Shown in pieces: positions 50,011 to 59,114 of a stretch of 64,000 nt of DNA (positions are counted from its first letter, which is position 1; each line of letters opens with the position of its first letter). Under the pieces are notes generated by a model. The model worked only from the letters and a program-made list of their open reading frames with translations, was not told where the DNA came from and did no database searches. Position numbers and translations under genes: made by a program. The DNA is from Allobosea caraganae (GTDB lineage: Bacteria; Pseudomonadota; Alphaproteobacteria; Rhizobiales; Beijerinckiaceae): assembly GCF_003351345.1 (NCBI RefSeq), contig NZ_QQTO01000001.1, positions 1 to 64,000 on the forward strand. Direction: 5' to 3'.

Positions 50011-51099
50011 TTGCAGCCCTTCTCGCCCGGCATCCAGCCCGACAGCCGCATCCGTGCCTTCATCGAGGAAGGCGTGATCGGATTGGCGCATCCGCCAGCC
50101 GAAGGCCAGATCCAGCCGGCGAGCCTCGACCTCCGGCTCGGCGAGAAGGCCTATCGCGTTCGCGCCAGCTTCCTGCCTGGACCCGGCCGGACCGTGCAGG
50201 AGCGGCTCGACAGCCTCGCCCTGCACGAGATCGACCTGACGCGCGGCGCGGTGCTGGAGACCGGCTGCGTCTATGTCGCGGAGCTGATGGAGAGCCTCGC
50301 CCTGCCCAAGGGCCTGCGCGCCGCCGCCAACCCGAAGAGCTCGACCGGTCGGCTCGACGTCTTCACCCGCGTCATCACCGACCGCGCCCGCGAGTTCGAC
50401 CTGGTGGAAGAGGGCTATGAGGGCCCGCTCTTCATCGAGATTTCGCCGCGAACCTTCCCAGTGCTGGTGCGCTCCGGTTCCCGCCTGTCGCAGATCCGCT
50501 TCCGCGCCGGCGAGACCAGGCTCGACGACAAGGCGCTCGGCGAATTGCACGAGCGCGAGACCTTGGTCAGCTCGGCCACGCCCTCCTTCCAGAGCGGCGT
50601 CGCCGTCAGCGTCGACCTCGCGGGGTTCGACGGCCTGATCGGCTATCGCGGCAAGCACCACACCGCGCTGGTCGACGTCGACCGCCCCGGCGCCTATCGC
50701 GCCGCCGAGTTCTGGGAGCCGATTCCGTCCGACGGCTCGCGCGCGCTGATCCTCGATCCCGACCAGTTCTACATCCTCGCCTCCAAGGAAGCGGTGCACG
50801 TGCCGCCGGACTACGCGGCCGAGATGACGCCGTTCGACGCGCTCGTCGGCGAGTTCCGGGTGCATTATGCCGGCTTCTTCGACCCCGGCTTCGGCCATAG
50901 CGCCGCCGGCGGCACGGGCGCGCGCGCCGTGCTCGAAGTGCGCTCGCGCGACGTGCCCTTCATCATCGAGGACGGCCAGATCGTCGGCCGGCTGGTCTAC
51001 GAGAAGATGGCTGCCCGGCCCGAGGCGCTCTACGGCGCCGACCTGAAGTCGAACTACCAGGGCCAGGCGCTCAAGCTCTCCAAGCACTTTCACGATTGA
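50011..51099 (+). CDS. dcd: 2'-deoxycytidine 5'-triphosphate deaminase, long form
   Basis: 362 residues with a TTG start at 50011; no ATG upstream in frame fits. Deaminates dCTP to dUTP for dTMP supply. The first half carries the Dcd signature NPKSSTGRLDVFTRVITD and the substrate motif GYEGPLFIEISPRTFPV; the second half repeats the same fold more loosely (IIEDGQIVGRLVYEKM). This double-length type is typical of alphaproteobacteria. Confidence 0.9.
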   Translation: MQPFSPGIQPDSRIRAFIEEGVIGLAHPPAEGQIQPASLDLRLGEKAYRVRASFLPGPGRTVQERLDSLALHEIDLTRGAVLETGCVYVAELMESLALPKGLRAAANPKSSTGRLDVFTRVITDRAREFDLVEEGYEGPLFIEISPRTFPVLVRSGSRLSQIRFRAGETRLDDKALGELHERETLVSSATPSFQSGVAVSVDLAGFDGLIGYRGKHHTALVDVDRPGAYRAAEFWEPIPSDGSRALILDPDQFYILASKEAVHVPPDYAAEMTPFDALVGEFRVHYAGFFDPGFGHSAAGGTGARAVLEVRSRDVPFIIEDGQIVGRLVYEKMAARPEALYGADLKSNYQGQALKLSKHFHD

Positions 51100-51167
51100 G
51101 CCAAGCGCGGCGTCCCGCACGAGTTGCCGGATGACACCGGCGCCGGAAGCCTTCGGCCGATTTTTTT

Positions 51168-51216
51168 GAGCACGCTCCCATCGAAAAGCGCATTCCACTT
51201 TCGCGGAACATGCTCT
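51168..51216. repeat. degenerate family-A repeat
   Basis: gagcacg at the left and gaacatgctct at the right with a core of cattccactttcgcgg. Fits the family-A plan but the arms no longer pair well. Lies between dcd and tRNA-Gly. Confidence 0.6.
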
Positions 51217-51263
51217 AAGAGAATCGCGTCCTCGCCGTTGATCAGCGGTCGCTGCGAGCGCAT

Positions 51264-51338
51264 GCGGGCGTAGTTCAGTGGTAGAACGTCAGCTTCCCAA
51301 GCTGAATGTCGTCGGTTCGATCCCGATCGCCCGCTCCA
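51264..51338 (+). tRNA. tRNA-Gly (anticodon CCC)
   Basis: Acceptor gcgggcg (51264-51270) pairs with cgcccgc (51328-51334). D-arm with agtggtag, anticodon stem tcagc/gctga with the loop ttcccaa (anticodon CCC), T-arm gtcgg-ttcgatc-ccgat. Discriminator T and an encoded CCA complete it. Reads GGG codons. Confidence 0.93.
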
Positions 51339-51521
51339 ACCCTCCTTCCTGCTTCTCCACTCAGGTTCGGTGCGCAACGGCTGCCGCACGCTGAATTGTA
51401 CTCCGCGAGATGCCGGCCCGCTCGATTGATGCGCGTGCGGACCATGCGGAGGTTGCAATTGACGGCGAAATCCCGCTAGAAATGTTGCCATTATGTTCTC
51501 TCTCTTGGGCCGGGCGCACCT
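51339..51521. other. gap between tRNA-Gly and the RhuM gene
   Basis: 183 bases, lower in GC near the end (ATGTTGCCATTATGTTCTC). No open frame of note. A full copy of the tRNA 3' end to mark an attachment site was not seen further along. Confidence 0.5.
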
Positions 51522-52574
51522 ATGGCAGATGATCAGAACGAGCCGGTCCGGCTGGTCGAGGACGCTGAAACCGGCGACCGATTCCTCGTCTACGGAACCG
51601 ACAGGGGCTTGCGCCTCGATATCCGCTACGAGGGTGAAGTCCTATGGATGACGCAGGGCCAGATTGGTCAGCTTTTTGGTGTCGATCGCTCGGTCATCAC
51701 CAAACACATCGCCAATGTCTACGCTGAAGCGGAACTCAACGCTGAGGCAACAAGTGCAAAAATTGCACAAGTTCGGCAGGAGGGGGCTCGTCAGGTCAGC
51801 CGCCAAATCGAGCACTATAACCTTGATGTAGTGATATCGGTCGGCTACCGCGTCTCATCCGCCCAGGCGACTATCTTCCGCCGCTGGGCGACCGGCATCC
51901 TGGTCCAGTTCGCCAGGACGGGCTTCGTGGTCGATGCCCAGCGGCTCAAGCAGCCGGACAATACCGACCGGGTCGCCGAGCTGCGCGAGATCATCCGCGA
52001 CATCCGGTCGGATGAAGCGAGTGTCTATCGCGAACTGCGCAAGATCTGCGCCCTGTGCCAGGACTATGATGGCAGCGCGGAAATCGCCCGTGCATTCTAC
52101 CAGCGCACGCAGGCGAAGCTGGTTTACGCCGTAACCTCGCAGACTCCCGCGGAAATCATCGTCGGCCGGGCCGATCACACCGCCGAGAACATGGGCCTGC
52201 GGACGTGGCCGAACGACAACATTCGGAAGAGCGATGTCGGCGTCTCCAAGAACTACCTGTCGGACCGGGAGGTGAAGGAGCTGAACCGGCTCACCACGAT
52301 CCTGCTCGACATCTTCGAAGACCAGCTGGATCTGGGCAGGCTGGTTGTCATGCAGGACGCTCAGACCCTGCTCGACCAGCAATTGCAGCAGCTTGGACGC
52401 GCCGTCCTTCGAACCGGTGGATCGGTGAAAGCCGAGGACGCCAAGCGGCTCGCTGAGCGGCACTACGAAAGCTTCGATCAGAGCCGCAAGCTGCAACGCC
52501 ATGACGAGGCGGATCAGCAGATCGCGGCTTTGGCGGCAGAGGCAAAGGGATTGCCGAAGACGCCGCGTCGCTAG
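51522..52574 (+). CDS. RhuM-family protein
   Basis: 350 residues. Residues about 25-120 are the virulence RhuM domain: LDIRYEGEVLWMTQGQIGQL, VDRSVITKHIANVY, IEHYNLDVVISVGYRVSS and RRWATGILV. The C-terminal half holds a helical region (DREVKELNRLTTILLDIFED). RhuM was named in a Salmonella pathogenicity island, but its role is unknown and it often marks islands. Sits just after tRNA-Gly, a typical integration site. Confidence 0.88.
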   Translation: MADDQNEPVRLVEDAETGDRFLVYGTDRGLRLDIRYEGEVLWMTQGQIGQLFGVDRSVITKHIANVYAEAELNAEATSAKIAQVRQEGARQVSRQIEHYNLDVVISVGYRVSSAQATIFRRWATGILVQFARTGFVVDAQRLKQPDNTDRVAELREIIRDIRSDEASVYRELRKICALCQDYDGSAEIARAFYQRTQAKLVYAVTSQTPAEIIVGRADHTAENMGLRTWPNDNIRKSDVGVSKNYLSDREVKELNRLTTILLDIFEDQLDLGRLVVMQDAQTLLDQQLQQLGRAVLRTGGSVKAEDAKRLAERHYESFDQSRKLQRHDEADQQIAALAAEAKGLPKTPRR

Positions 52575-52644
52575 GTTCCGGCAAAGCCCCCTGCGTCACG
52601 GTTGCCGCTTTCGGCGGCAGCGCGCTGCGACTATGTTCACCGGC

Positions 52645-52821
52645 ATGACGCAGCCTGATCATACGCAGGATGAGACGACCGCCCCAATCTCGCGGACCGG
52701 CATCCTGCTGCTCGGCGGCGGGGCCGGCAGCCTGCTGCTGACCGGGCTGCTGCTCTGGTGGCGCGAGGGCGACCGGCTCTTCACCGACGGGCTGATCGCC
52801 GCGCTCGTCGCCTGCTTCTGA
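52645..52821 (+). CDS. small single-pass membrane protein
   Basis: 58 residues from the ATG at 52645 (MTQPDHTQDETTAPI); a Met four codons up (52633) is possible. One membrane helix (GILLLGGGAGSLLLTGLLLW) with an acidic N-terminus and a short polar C-end. 39 bases before sco, so probably the same transcript. No family recognised. Confidence 0.6.
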   Translation: MTQPDHTQDETTAPISRTGILLLGGGAGSLLLTGLLLWWREGDRLFTDGLIAALVACF

Positions 52822-52859
52822 GGCGCTCACCTTCAAACCCGCTGCCGCGCGAGGACATC

Positions 52860-53447
52860 TTGAACCGCCGCCTCATCCTGCCCCTCGTCGTCTTCCTGAT
52901 CGGCGCGCTGGCGCTCGCCGCCGCCGCGATCGTCACCTTCAGCCCACGCCAGCAGGGCCAGAGCCTGGCCTCCAGCGTCGGCGGGCCGTTCACGCTGACC
53001 ACGGCCGAGGGCAAGAGCCTGAGCGACAAGGAGCTGCGCGGCGCGCCCTTCCTGGTCTTCTTCGGCTTCACGCATTGCCCCGACGTCTGCCCGACCACGC
53101 TGTTCTCGATCTCGGAGATGATGCGGGCGGCGGGGACCAAGGGCGAGAAGCTGCGGGCGCTGTTCGTCAGCGTCGATCCCGAGCGCGACACGCCCGACGT
53201 GATGAAGAGCTATCTCGGCAGCTTCGACCCGCGCATCGTCGGCCTGACCGGCAGCCAGGCCGATATCGACGCGACGGTGAAGGCCTACCGCGCCTACGCC
53301 AAGAAGGTGCCGCAGAAGGATGGCGACTACACGATGGACCATACCGCGCTGGTCTATCTGATGGACAAGAACGGCGGCTTCGTCGGCAGCTTCAACATCG
53401 AGCAGCCGCCGGCACAGGCGGCGGCGGAACTGCTCCGGCACCTTTGA
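52860..53447 (+). CDS. SCO1/SenC copper chaperone
   Basis: 195 residues from the TTG at 52860 with GAGG eight bases upstream. N-terminal membrane anchor (about 5-25). Thioredoxin-like domain with copper ligands CPDVC in FTHCPDVCPTT (about 73-77) and the His in MDHTALVYLMD (about 160). Delivers copper to the CuA site of cytochrome c oxidase. No oxidase gene is close. Confidence 0.92.
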   Translation: MNRRLILPLVVFLIGALALAAAAIVTFSPRQQGQSLASSVGGPFTLTTAEGKSLSDKELRGAPFLVFFGFTHCPDVCPTTLFSISEMMRAAGTKGEKLRALFVSVDPERDTPDVMKSYLGSFDPRIVGLTGSQADIDATVKAYRAYAKKVPQKDGDYTMDHTALVYLMDKNGGFVGSFNIEQPPAQAAAELLRHL

Positions 53448-53456
53448 GGCAGGATC

Positions 53457-55325
53457 TTAAGGCGTCCCGGAATAGCGCGAGGTCCGCGCCATGCCGTGCT
53501 CGGTCTTGTTCCAGCGAAACGGCGCGCGGGCATATTCGACCAGCGCCAGCCAGGACGCGACGGAGACCAGCGCGTAGTAGACCGGCAGCAGCGGCAGGTA
53601 TTTCAGCAGGCCGAAGGCGCGGCGCCGGACGGCGCCGAGCGTTGGCGCGGCCAGCAGCGCGAGCGATCCCGACAGGGTGACGGCTCCCGCCATGACGGTC
53701 GCGACATCGCCGAAGCTTTTGCCTGCAGCGAAGAGCGAGCCGTCGAGGGCGGCGGCGGCCACCGCGACGGCGAAGGCGGGATAGAGCAGCGAACTGACCA
53801 TGCCGCCGAGCGCCAATGCCAGAAATGCGCAGGTCGGGCCCCGGCCGGCCTCGCGCAGCAGCGCGAGGGGATCCCTGAGATGACTGATCAGGGTCTGGAC
53901 ATAGCCCTTGTTCCAACGGATGCGCTGCTTCAGCCAGCTCGAGAAGCTGTCCGGTGCCTCCTCCAGCGTGCGCGAGGGCAGGTCGTCCATGCGATAGCCG
54001 GCGCGCAGCAGGCGCAGGCCGATATCGGCATCCTCGGTGACGTTCCAGGCGTCCCAGCCGCCGACCTCTCGCAGTGCCGACGTGCGGAAATGGTTCGAGG
54101 TGCCGCCGAGCATGATCGGCAGGCGCAGACGCAGCAGGCCCGGATTCAGCACGTCGAACAGCCCGGCATATTCGAGCGCGAACAGCGACTGGAGCCAGCC
54201 GTCGCCGCCATTATCGATGACGAGCCGGGCCTGGAGGCAGGCGAGGTCCTTCGGAGAGCGCAGGAACTGCGCCGCGGCCAGCCGCAATTGCAAGGGATCG
54301 GGCACGTCCTCGGCATCGTAGATGGTGAAGATCTCGCCGCGCGCCTCCAGCAGCGCGAGGTTGAGCGCGCGCGGCTTGGTCTGCGGCCGCCCGCGCGGCA
54401 CGACCATGACCGCGACATTGGGCGGCAGGTCGCACCTGGCGAGCGCCTGCCGCAAGCCATGGTCGTGCTCCTCGACCAGCAGGCGGATGTCGAGCTTGGC
54501 GGCCGGGTAATCGAGCGCCGCCAGGGCCTTTATCAGCTTCGGGAGAACCTTCTCCTCGCGGAAGAGCGGCACCGCCACGGTGTAGACCGGCAGCCGGCCA
54601 TCATCGACCTGCCAGGGGATTCTGCGCCAGGCCTCGACGGGAGGCGGCTCGAACACCGCCGCCAGCCGCAGGAAGATCACGGCCAGGAAGAAGGGCCCGG
54701 CGAGCAGCATCATCAGAAGGATGGTCTCGAGCGGCGCGAGCGTTCCGAAGAAGGATGTCGGCCCGATGCAGCAGCCGGCCGTGACATATTGCCCCCGGCT
54801 TATCCCGGTGCGGGCGCTTTGCCGCTCCAAGCCGAGCCCGGCGATCCGGCTCGCCAGCACGCGGCTGTTGGCGCGGCGCAGGGCGGCGGCAAAGAGACTC
54901 GGCGTGGTGACGACGATGTCGTTGCGAAGGTGCGGGCCGCCGGCGAGCATCCGCCGCAGAGCCGGGCCGGTCGGCGCCAGGACGAGCCGAATGCCGCTTC
55001 CGGGCATTGCGACCGGCGCGATGCCTTGGCCCAGGATGGCGTTGAGGTCGCCGCCCGCCCGCAACGAAAGCTCGTCATCGCAGAACGGCAGGCCAAGCTC
55101 GGCCGCCAGCGCCCGATAGAAGGCCGTCTCTCCCACCAGCCCCGAGGCGATGGCCTCGCTCGCGGGATCGACGCCGATGCGCGCGGCGCGTGCGGCGATC
55201 CGTTGCAGCCGCGCCATGGAGACGCCGTGGCGGATCAGGAATGCGATCTCGTCGGGCAAACCCGGCAATGACCGGTCCCGCCCGAAGTGACTTGTCTGCC
55301 CTGGGACATCGATACGCAACGACAT
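53457..55325 (-). CDS. family 2 membrane glycosyltransferase with N-terminal type II secretion-like domain
   Basis: 622 residues. Residues about 20-170 resemble a MshEN/GspE N-terminal-type domain (SLPGLPDEIAFLIRHGVSMA, then LPFCDDELSL). A membrane helix at about 200-228 precedes the glycosyltransferase 2 core: VAVPLFREE, AEDVPDP (D-x-D), TEDADIGLRL and the QRIRWNKGYVQT motif of processive synthases. Three or four C-terminal membrane helices follow. Polysaccharide product unknown. Stop is 9 bases from the sco stop. Confidence 0.85.
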   Translation of the reverse strand: MSLRIDVPGQTSHFGRDRSLPGLPDEIAFLIRHGVSMARLQRIAARAARIGVDPASEAIASGLVGETAFYRALAAELGLPFCDDELSLRAGGDLNAILGQGIAPVAMPGSGIRLVLAPTGPALRRMLAGGPHLRNDIVVTTPSLFAAALRRANSRVLASRIAGLGLERQSARTGISRGQYVTAGCCIGPTSFFGTLAPLETILLMMLLAGPFFLAVIFLRLAAVFEPPPVEAWRRIPWQVDDGRLPVYTVAVPLFREEKVLPKLIKALAALDYPAAKLDIRLLVEEHDHGLRQALARCDLPPNVAVMVVPRGRPQTKPRALNLALLEARGEIFTIYDAEDVPDPLQLRLAAAQFLRSPKDLACLQARLVIDNGGDGWLQSLFALEYAGLFDVLNPGLLRLRLPIMLGGTSNHFRTSALREVGGWDAWNVTEDADIGLRLLRAGYRMDDLPSRTLEEAPDSFSSWLKQRIRWNKGYVQTLISHLRDPLALLREAGRGPTCAFLALALGGMVSSLLYPAFAVAVAAAALDGSLFAAGKSFGDVATVMAGAVTLSGSLALLAAPTLGAVRRRAFGLLKYLPLLPVYYALVSVASWLALVEYARAPFRWNKTEHGMARTSRYSGTP

Positions 55326-55454
55326 GCCCGCCCCGCGGCCGTCGTGCTTATGACGTTACGGCACCAACCCATGGTTGATGATTTCGGCCTACGAGTCGAT
55401 AGGCTGAAAGTCGGAAAGGCTGGAACGTGCCGCGATGACGCAGCAACCTCTCCG

Positions 55455-55493
55455 CGTCATCCCGGAGCTCCGCTGCGCTCCGTCCGGGATGAC
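55455..55493. repeat. dispersed palindromic repeat, family C short copy
   Basis: cgtcatcccggagctccgct and cgtccgggatgacg form a compact hairpin. Same ends as 26874 and 30618. Between the glycosyltransferase and the AraC gene. Confidence 0.8.
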
Positions 55494-55524
55494 GGCGTTT
55501 AATTCTGGCAGATCACGGCAGGCT

Positions 55525-56424
55525 CTAGATCAAAATATCCGAATTCTGGCGCAGGCGGCGCCAGGCGGCCGGCGTCTCGCCGACGACGCGGCGGAAGACG
55601 CGGGTGAAATGGGCCTGGTCGGAAAAGCCGGCCTCGACCGCGATCTCGGTGAGCGAGCGGTCGCCCTGCAGCAGCAAATCCTGCCCCCTGCGCACCCGCG
55701 CCTGCAACTGCCATTGATGCGGCGGCAGGCCGGTCGAAGCCTTGAAGGCATGGCTGAAATAGGATTGCGACAAGTCGACCATCTCAGCCAGTTCCTGCAG
55801 GCGGATGCTGCCGGCGCAATTGGCCTCGATATAGTCGGTGACGCGGCGCAGCTGCCATGAGGCGAGCGGAGTGCGCTTGCGCTCCGGCCGGCGGCCGAGC
55901 TTGAACAGGTCGATCAGCAGCGCCAGCGTCAGGCCGTCGCCATAGAGGTCGTGGCGGGCGTTGGGCTCGGCGCATTCGGTCGCGATCAGCCGGGCCAGCG
56001 TCAGCAGGCGCTCATCGCTGAACATGATGCGCGGCTCGGCCAGCCTTGCGGGGTCGAGCGGCTCGCCGAGGCGCTCGCCCACCTCCTTGGGGTCGAAATG
56101 CAGGTCGAGATGGCGGATGCGCAGCTTGCGCTCGGTGCGGCCCCAGACCGGCATCTTCGCTGGGAAATAGCTGAGCGAACCCGGCCTGTGCTGGCTGGAG
56201 ATGGCGTGGCCGTTCGAGGCCAGCCGGGTCGTGAACTCGCCGCCGGTCTTGTCGAGCACGATGAACAGGCGCGGATGCTCGGAGACATACTCGCCGCGCG
56301 CGCCGGTGGCGCATTCCGCCTGCCAGAGATCGGCGATGACGCCGTTCCAGGAGCGCCATTTCAGATCGTCGAGCAGCGTGATGCCTTCGCGGATCGACCT
56401 CATGCGCGGCTGAAACGTCATCAT
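55525..56424 (-). CDS. AraC-family regulator of siderophore uptake
   Basis: 299 residues from the ATG at 56424 (MMTFQPRMRSIREG). A variable N-terminal sensor half, then two helix-turn-helix motifs at about 200-298 (IRLQELAEMVDLSQSYFSHA and TEIAVEAGFSDQAHFTRVFR). Similar in context to PchR-type regulators that sense ferri-siderophore. Divergent from the TonB receptor with a shared 247-base gap. Confidence 0.9.
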   Translation of the reverse strand: MMTFQPRMRSIREGITLLDDLKWRSWNGVIADLWQAECATGARGEYVSEHPRLFIVLDKTGGEFTTRLASNGHAISSQHRPGSLSYFPAKMPVWGRTERKLRIRHLDLHFDPKEVGERLGEPLDPARLAEPRIMFSDERLLTLARLIATECAEPNARHDLYGDGLTLALLIDLFKLGRRPERKRTPLASWQLRRVTDYIEANCAGSIRLQELAEMVDLSQSYFSHAFKASTGLPPHQWQLQARVRRGQDLLLQGDRSLTEIAVEAGFSDQAHFTRVFRRVVGETPAAWRRLRQNSDILI

Positions 56425-56671
56425 CCGGCTCCTCGTCCGGGGCAGTGCAGAAGCGCCACGCCGGACAGAAATTGAAGAAATGCCTGCCCTCACGATAATC
56501 GAGTGGACAGGAACGTTCAACATGCAACAGGAATGAACAATCCCGGAAAGGACTGAACTGATATGCGCCAGATAAGATACTCGGGCGGCACGTGAGTAGA
56601 GCCAGTTTACAATGGTTCTCATGTGTAAAGAGCAGATCGTGGTGGGCGCAAAAATGTTTTATCCCGCGGCA
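56425..56671. promoter_or_regulatory. shared divergent promoter region of the AraC and TonB genes
   Basis: 247 bases, AT-richer than flanks. A loose inverted repeat agagcca (56598-56604) and tggttct (56613-56619), one mismatch in seven, sits some 53 bases before the receptor start. No convincing Fur or Irr box recognised by eye. Confidence 0.4.
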
Positions 56672-58873
56672 ATGAAATCTAGATTTATTCTTATCTCGAC
56701 GGTTTCTCTCGTCGCCATGCTGCAACCATTAGCCTCGCGGGCCCAGCAGGCCGGCGATGCCCGCGCGATCCAGCTCGACCCTGTCGTGGTCACAGGTGAA
56801 GGCGAGGCCGCCGCCGGGCCGGTGAACGGCTATGTCGCCCAGCGCTCGGCCGCGGGCTCGAAGTCGAACACGCCGATCACGGCGATCCCGCAATCGGTCT
56901 CGGTGATCGGCCGCGAGGAGCTCGACGACCGCAAGGTGCTCAAGGTCGACGAAGCCCTGCGCTACACCTCGGGCGTCGCGACCCAGACCTTCGGGCCCGA
57001 CCCGGACACCGACTGGTTCTTCATCCGCGGCTTCCAGGCGACGCAGACCGGCGTCTTCCTCGACGGGCTCTCGCTCTACTCCTACGGGTTCGGCGGCTTC
57101 CAGATCGACCCGTTCACGCTGGAGCGGGTCGAGGTGCTGAAGGGCCCGGCCTCGGTGCTCTATGGCGGCGCCAATCCCGGCGGCATCGTCAGCCTGGTCA
57201 GCAAGCGACCGAACGGCAGGACTTTCGGCTATGTCGAGGCCGGCATCAATAATTTCGGCAATGCCTATCTCGGGCTCGACCTCGGCGTCAGCGACAAGCA
57301 GGGCGTCTGGAGCACGCGCCTGACCGGGCGCATCGCCGGCGGCGACCAGTATACCGACGTCTCCAAGGATTTCCGCGGCACGCTCCTGCCGCAGATCACC
57401 TACCAGCCGACGGGCGCGACCAAGTTCACGCTCTACGGGCATTATTCGGCGCTGGACCAGGTCCATTCCGGCGGCGGCTTCCTGCCCTATGTCGGCACGG
57501 TGGTGAACGCCCCCTTCGGCAAGATCCGGCGCAAGGCCTTCCTGGGCGAGCCGGCGATCGACGACCAGGACCGGACGCAGGCGATGCTGGGCTACGAGTT
57601 CCAGCACGCGTTCAACGACTGGACCTTCTCGCAGAACGCGCGCTGGGGCCGGATGACCGGCTCGCAGCTCGGCCCCTACGGCTTCGGCTATTATGGTCCG
57701 GACGCGCAGTTCGGCGACCGCTTCCAGCCGCTCGGGCCGGACTACCAGATGTACCGCATCGGCTTCCAGGAGCGCACGGCGGTCAACAGCTTCACCATCG
57801 ACAACCGGCTGGAGCGCGAGTTCAAGACCGGGCCGCTGAGCCACTCCTTCCTGGTCGGGCTCGACTACAAGTTCTTCGGCATCGACCACACCCAGGCCTC
57901 GGGCGGCGCGACGCCGATCAGCGTCACCAACCCGGCCTATGGCGCGCCGCAGGGGCTGCCCGGGGTCTATCTCAACCAGAACCTCAAGCATAACCAGGTC
58001 GGCATCTACGCGCAGGACCAGATCCGCTTCGGCGGAGGCTGGCTGGTGACGCTGAACGGCCGCTACGACTACGTCACCAAGAAGTCGGTCAGCCCGGCCG
58101 GGCTGCTGTTCTCGCCGAGCTATGACGACAAGGAGGCCTCGTTCAGCGGCCGGGCCGGCCTCGCCTACGAGTTCGCCAATGGGCTGACCCCCTATGTCAG
58201 CGCCGCGACCTTCTTCAACCCGGTCTTCGACGCCAACCCGAACCTGCTCGGCGGCGACGCCCAGCCGTTCCGGCCCGAGACCGGCCACCAGATCGAGGCC
58301 GGCCTGAAGTACAAGCCCGGCTTCATGGATGCGCTGGTCACGGCCTCCGTGTTCCAGATCGTCAAGGAGAACGTGCTCAACCCGAACCCGACGGTGACGA
58401 ACCCGTTCGCGCAGCAGCAGCTCGGCGAGGTGACCTCGAAGGGCTTCGAGTTCGAGGCCAAGGCGAACGTCACCAAGGACCTCAAGCTGCTGGCGTCCTT
58501 CACCGCGCTCGACCTCGAGACGACCAAGGACACGCGGCCGGCCTATGTCGGCAGGACGCCGATGATCGTGCCGGAAATCACCGGCTCGCTCTGGGCCGAC
58601 TACACCATCCCGGAGGGGATGTTCAAAGGCGTCAGCGTTGGTGCCGGCCTGCGCTATGTCGGCAAGTCCTGGGTCGACAACGAGAACACGCTGAAAGTGC
58701 CGGCCGCGACCCTGGTCGACGCCGCCATTCGCTACCAGCGCGACAATTGGGGGTTGGCCCTCAACGTCACCAACCTGTTCGACAAGGATTACGTGAAGAG
58801 CTGCCAGGGCATTTCCGGCTGCGGCTATGGCGACGCCCGCACCGTGACGGTCTCCGCGCACTACAAGTGGTAG
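56672..58873 (+). CDS. TonB-dependent ferri-siderophore receptor
   Basis: Outer-membrane active transporter. About 733 residues from the ATG at 56672 (MKSRFILISTVSLV); in-frame Mets at 56654 and 56612 are less likely. Signal peptide about 1-26. Plug: TPITAIPQSVSVIGREELDD and VEVLKGPASVLYGGANPGGI. A 22-strand barrel ends in the C-terminal Trp (HYKW). The barrel has the FhuA/FpvA-type siderophore sequence pattern; the ligand, likely a hydroxamate or mixed ferri-siderophore, is inferred. Confidence 0.93.
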   Translation: MKSRFILISTVSLVAMLQPLASRAQQAGDARAIQLDPVVVTGEGEAAAGPVNGYVAQRSAAGSKSNTPITAIPQSVSVIGREELDDRKVLKVDEALRYTSGVATQTFGPDPDTDWFFIRGFQATQTGVFLDGLSLYSYGFGGFQIDPFTLERVEVLKGPASVLYGGANPGGIVSLVSKRPNGRTFGYVEAGINNFGNAYLGLDLGVSDKQGVWSTRLTGRIAGGDQYTDVSKDFRGTLLPQITYQPTGATKFTLYGHYSALDQVHSGGGFLPYVGTVVNAPFGKIRRKAFLGEPAIDDQDRTQAMLGYEFQHAFNDWTFSQNARWGRMTGSQLGPYGFGYYGPDAQFGDRFQPLGPDYQMYRIGFQERTAVNSFTIDNRLEREFKTGPLSHSFLVGLDYKFFGIDHTQASGGATPISVTNPAYGAPQGLPGVYLNQNLKHNQVGIYAQDQIRFGGGWLVTLNGRYDYVTKKSVSPAGLLFSPSYDDKEASFSGRAGLAYEFANGLTPYVSAATFFNPVFDANPNLLGGDAQPFRPETGHQIEAGLKYKPGFMDALVTASVFQIVKENVLNPNPTVTNPFAQQQLGEVTSKGFEFEAKANVTKDLKLLASFTALDLETTKDTRPAYVGRTPMIVPEITGSLWADYTIPEGMFKGVSVGAGLRYVGKSWVDNENTLKVPAATLVDAAIRYQRDNWGLALNVTNLFDKDYVKSCQGISGCGYGDARTVTVSAHYKW

Positions 58874-58916
58874 GATCTGAAGAAGCTGAGGCCCTTCTTG
58901 GCCAGGGTGAGGCTAC

Positions 58917-59063
58917 TCCCTTCCCCCTTGTGGGGAAGGGATGGGGATGGGGGGCGAATGACTGGGTGAGATGCGGCTTGTATGAGCGAAGCAAGCCACA
59001 ACGAGAATAATCGCTCGGACTTTTCGCCCCCCACCCCAACCCTCCCCGCAAGGGGGGAGGGGC
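58917..59063. repeat. long inverted repeat between receptor and binding-protein genes
   Basis: The left block (58922-58958; cccttgtggggaaggg then atggggatggggggcga) returns as its reverse complement at 59025-59058 with few changes, and ggcttg/caagcc arms pair in the centre. Within it, tcccttcccc (58917-58926) and ggggaaggga (58932-58941) form a shorter hairpin. Could be a repeat, a terminator for the receptor, or both. Confidence 0.7.
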
Positions 59064-59114
59064 TTCGCGCGCCCGATCCCGTTACCGGATATATTGATCG
59101 GCCAGCCTCTCAAG

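Noticed and set aside
51264..52574. An attachment-site pair from the tRNA-Gly 3' end
   Set aside because: No second copy of the tRNA 3' end was found downstream within the window, and no integrase.
56729..58861. Long open frame (710 codons) on the minus strand
   Set aside because: Antisense to the TonB receptor. Composition is typical of a shadow frame and there is no recognisable motif.
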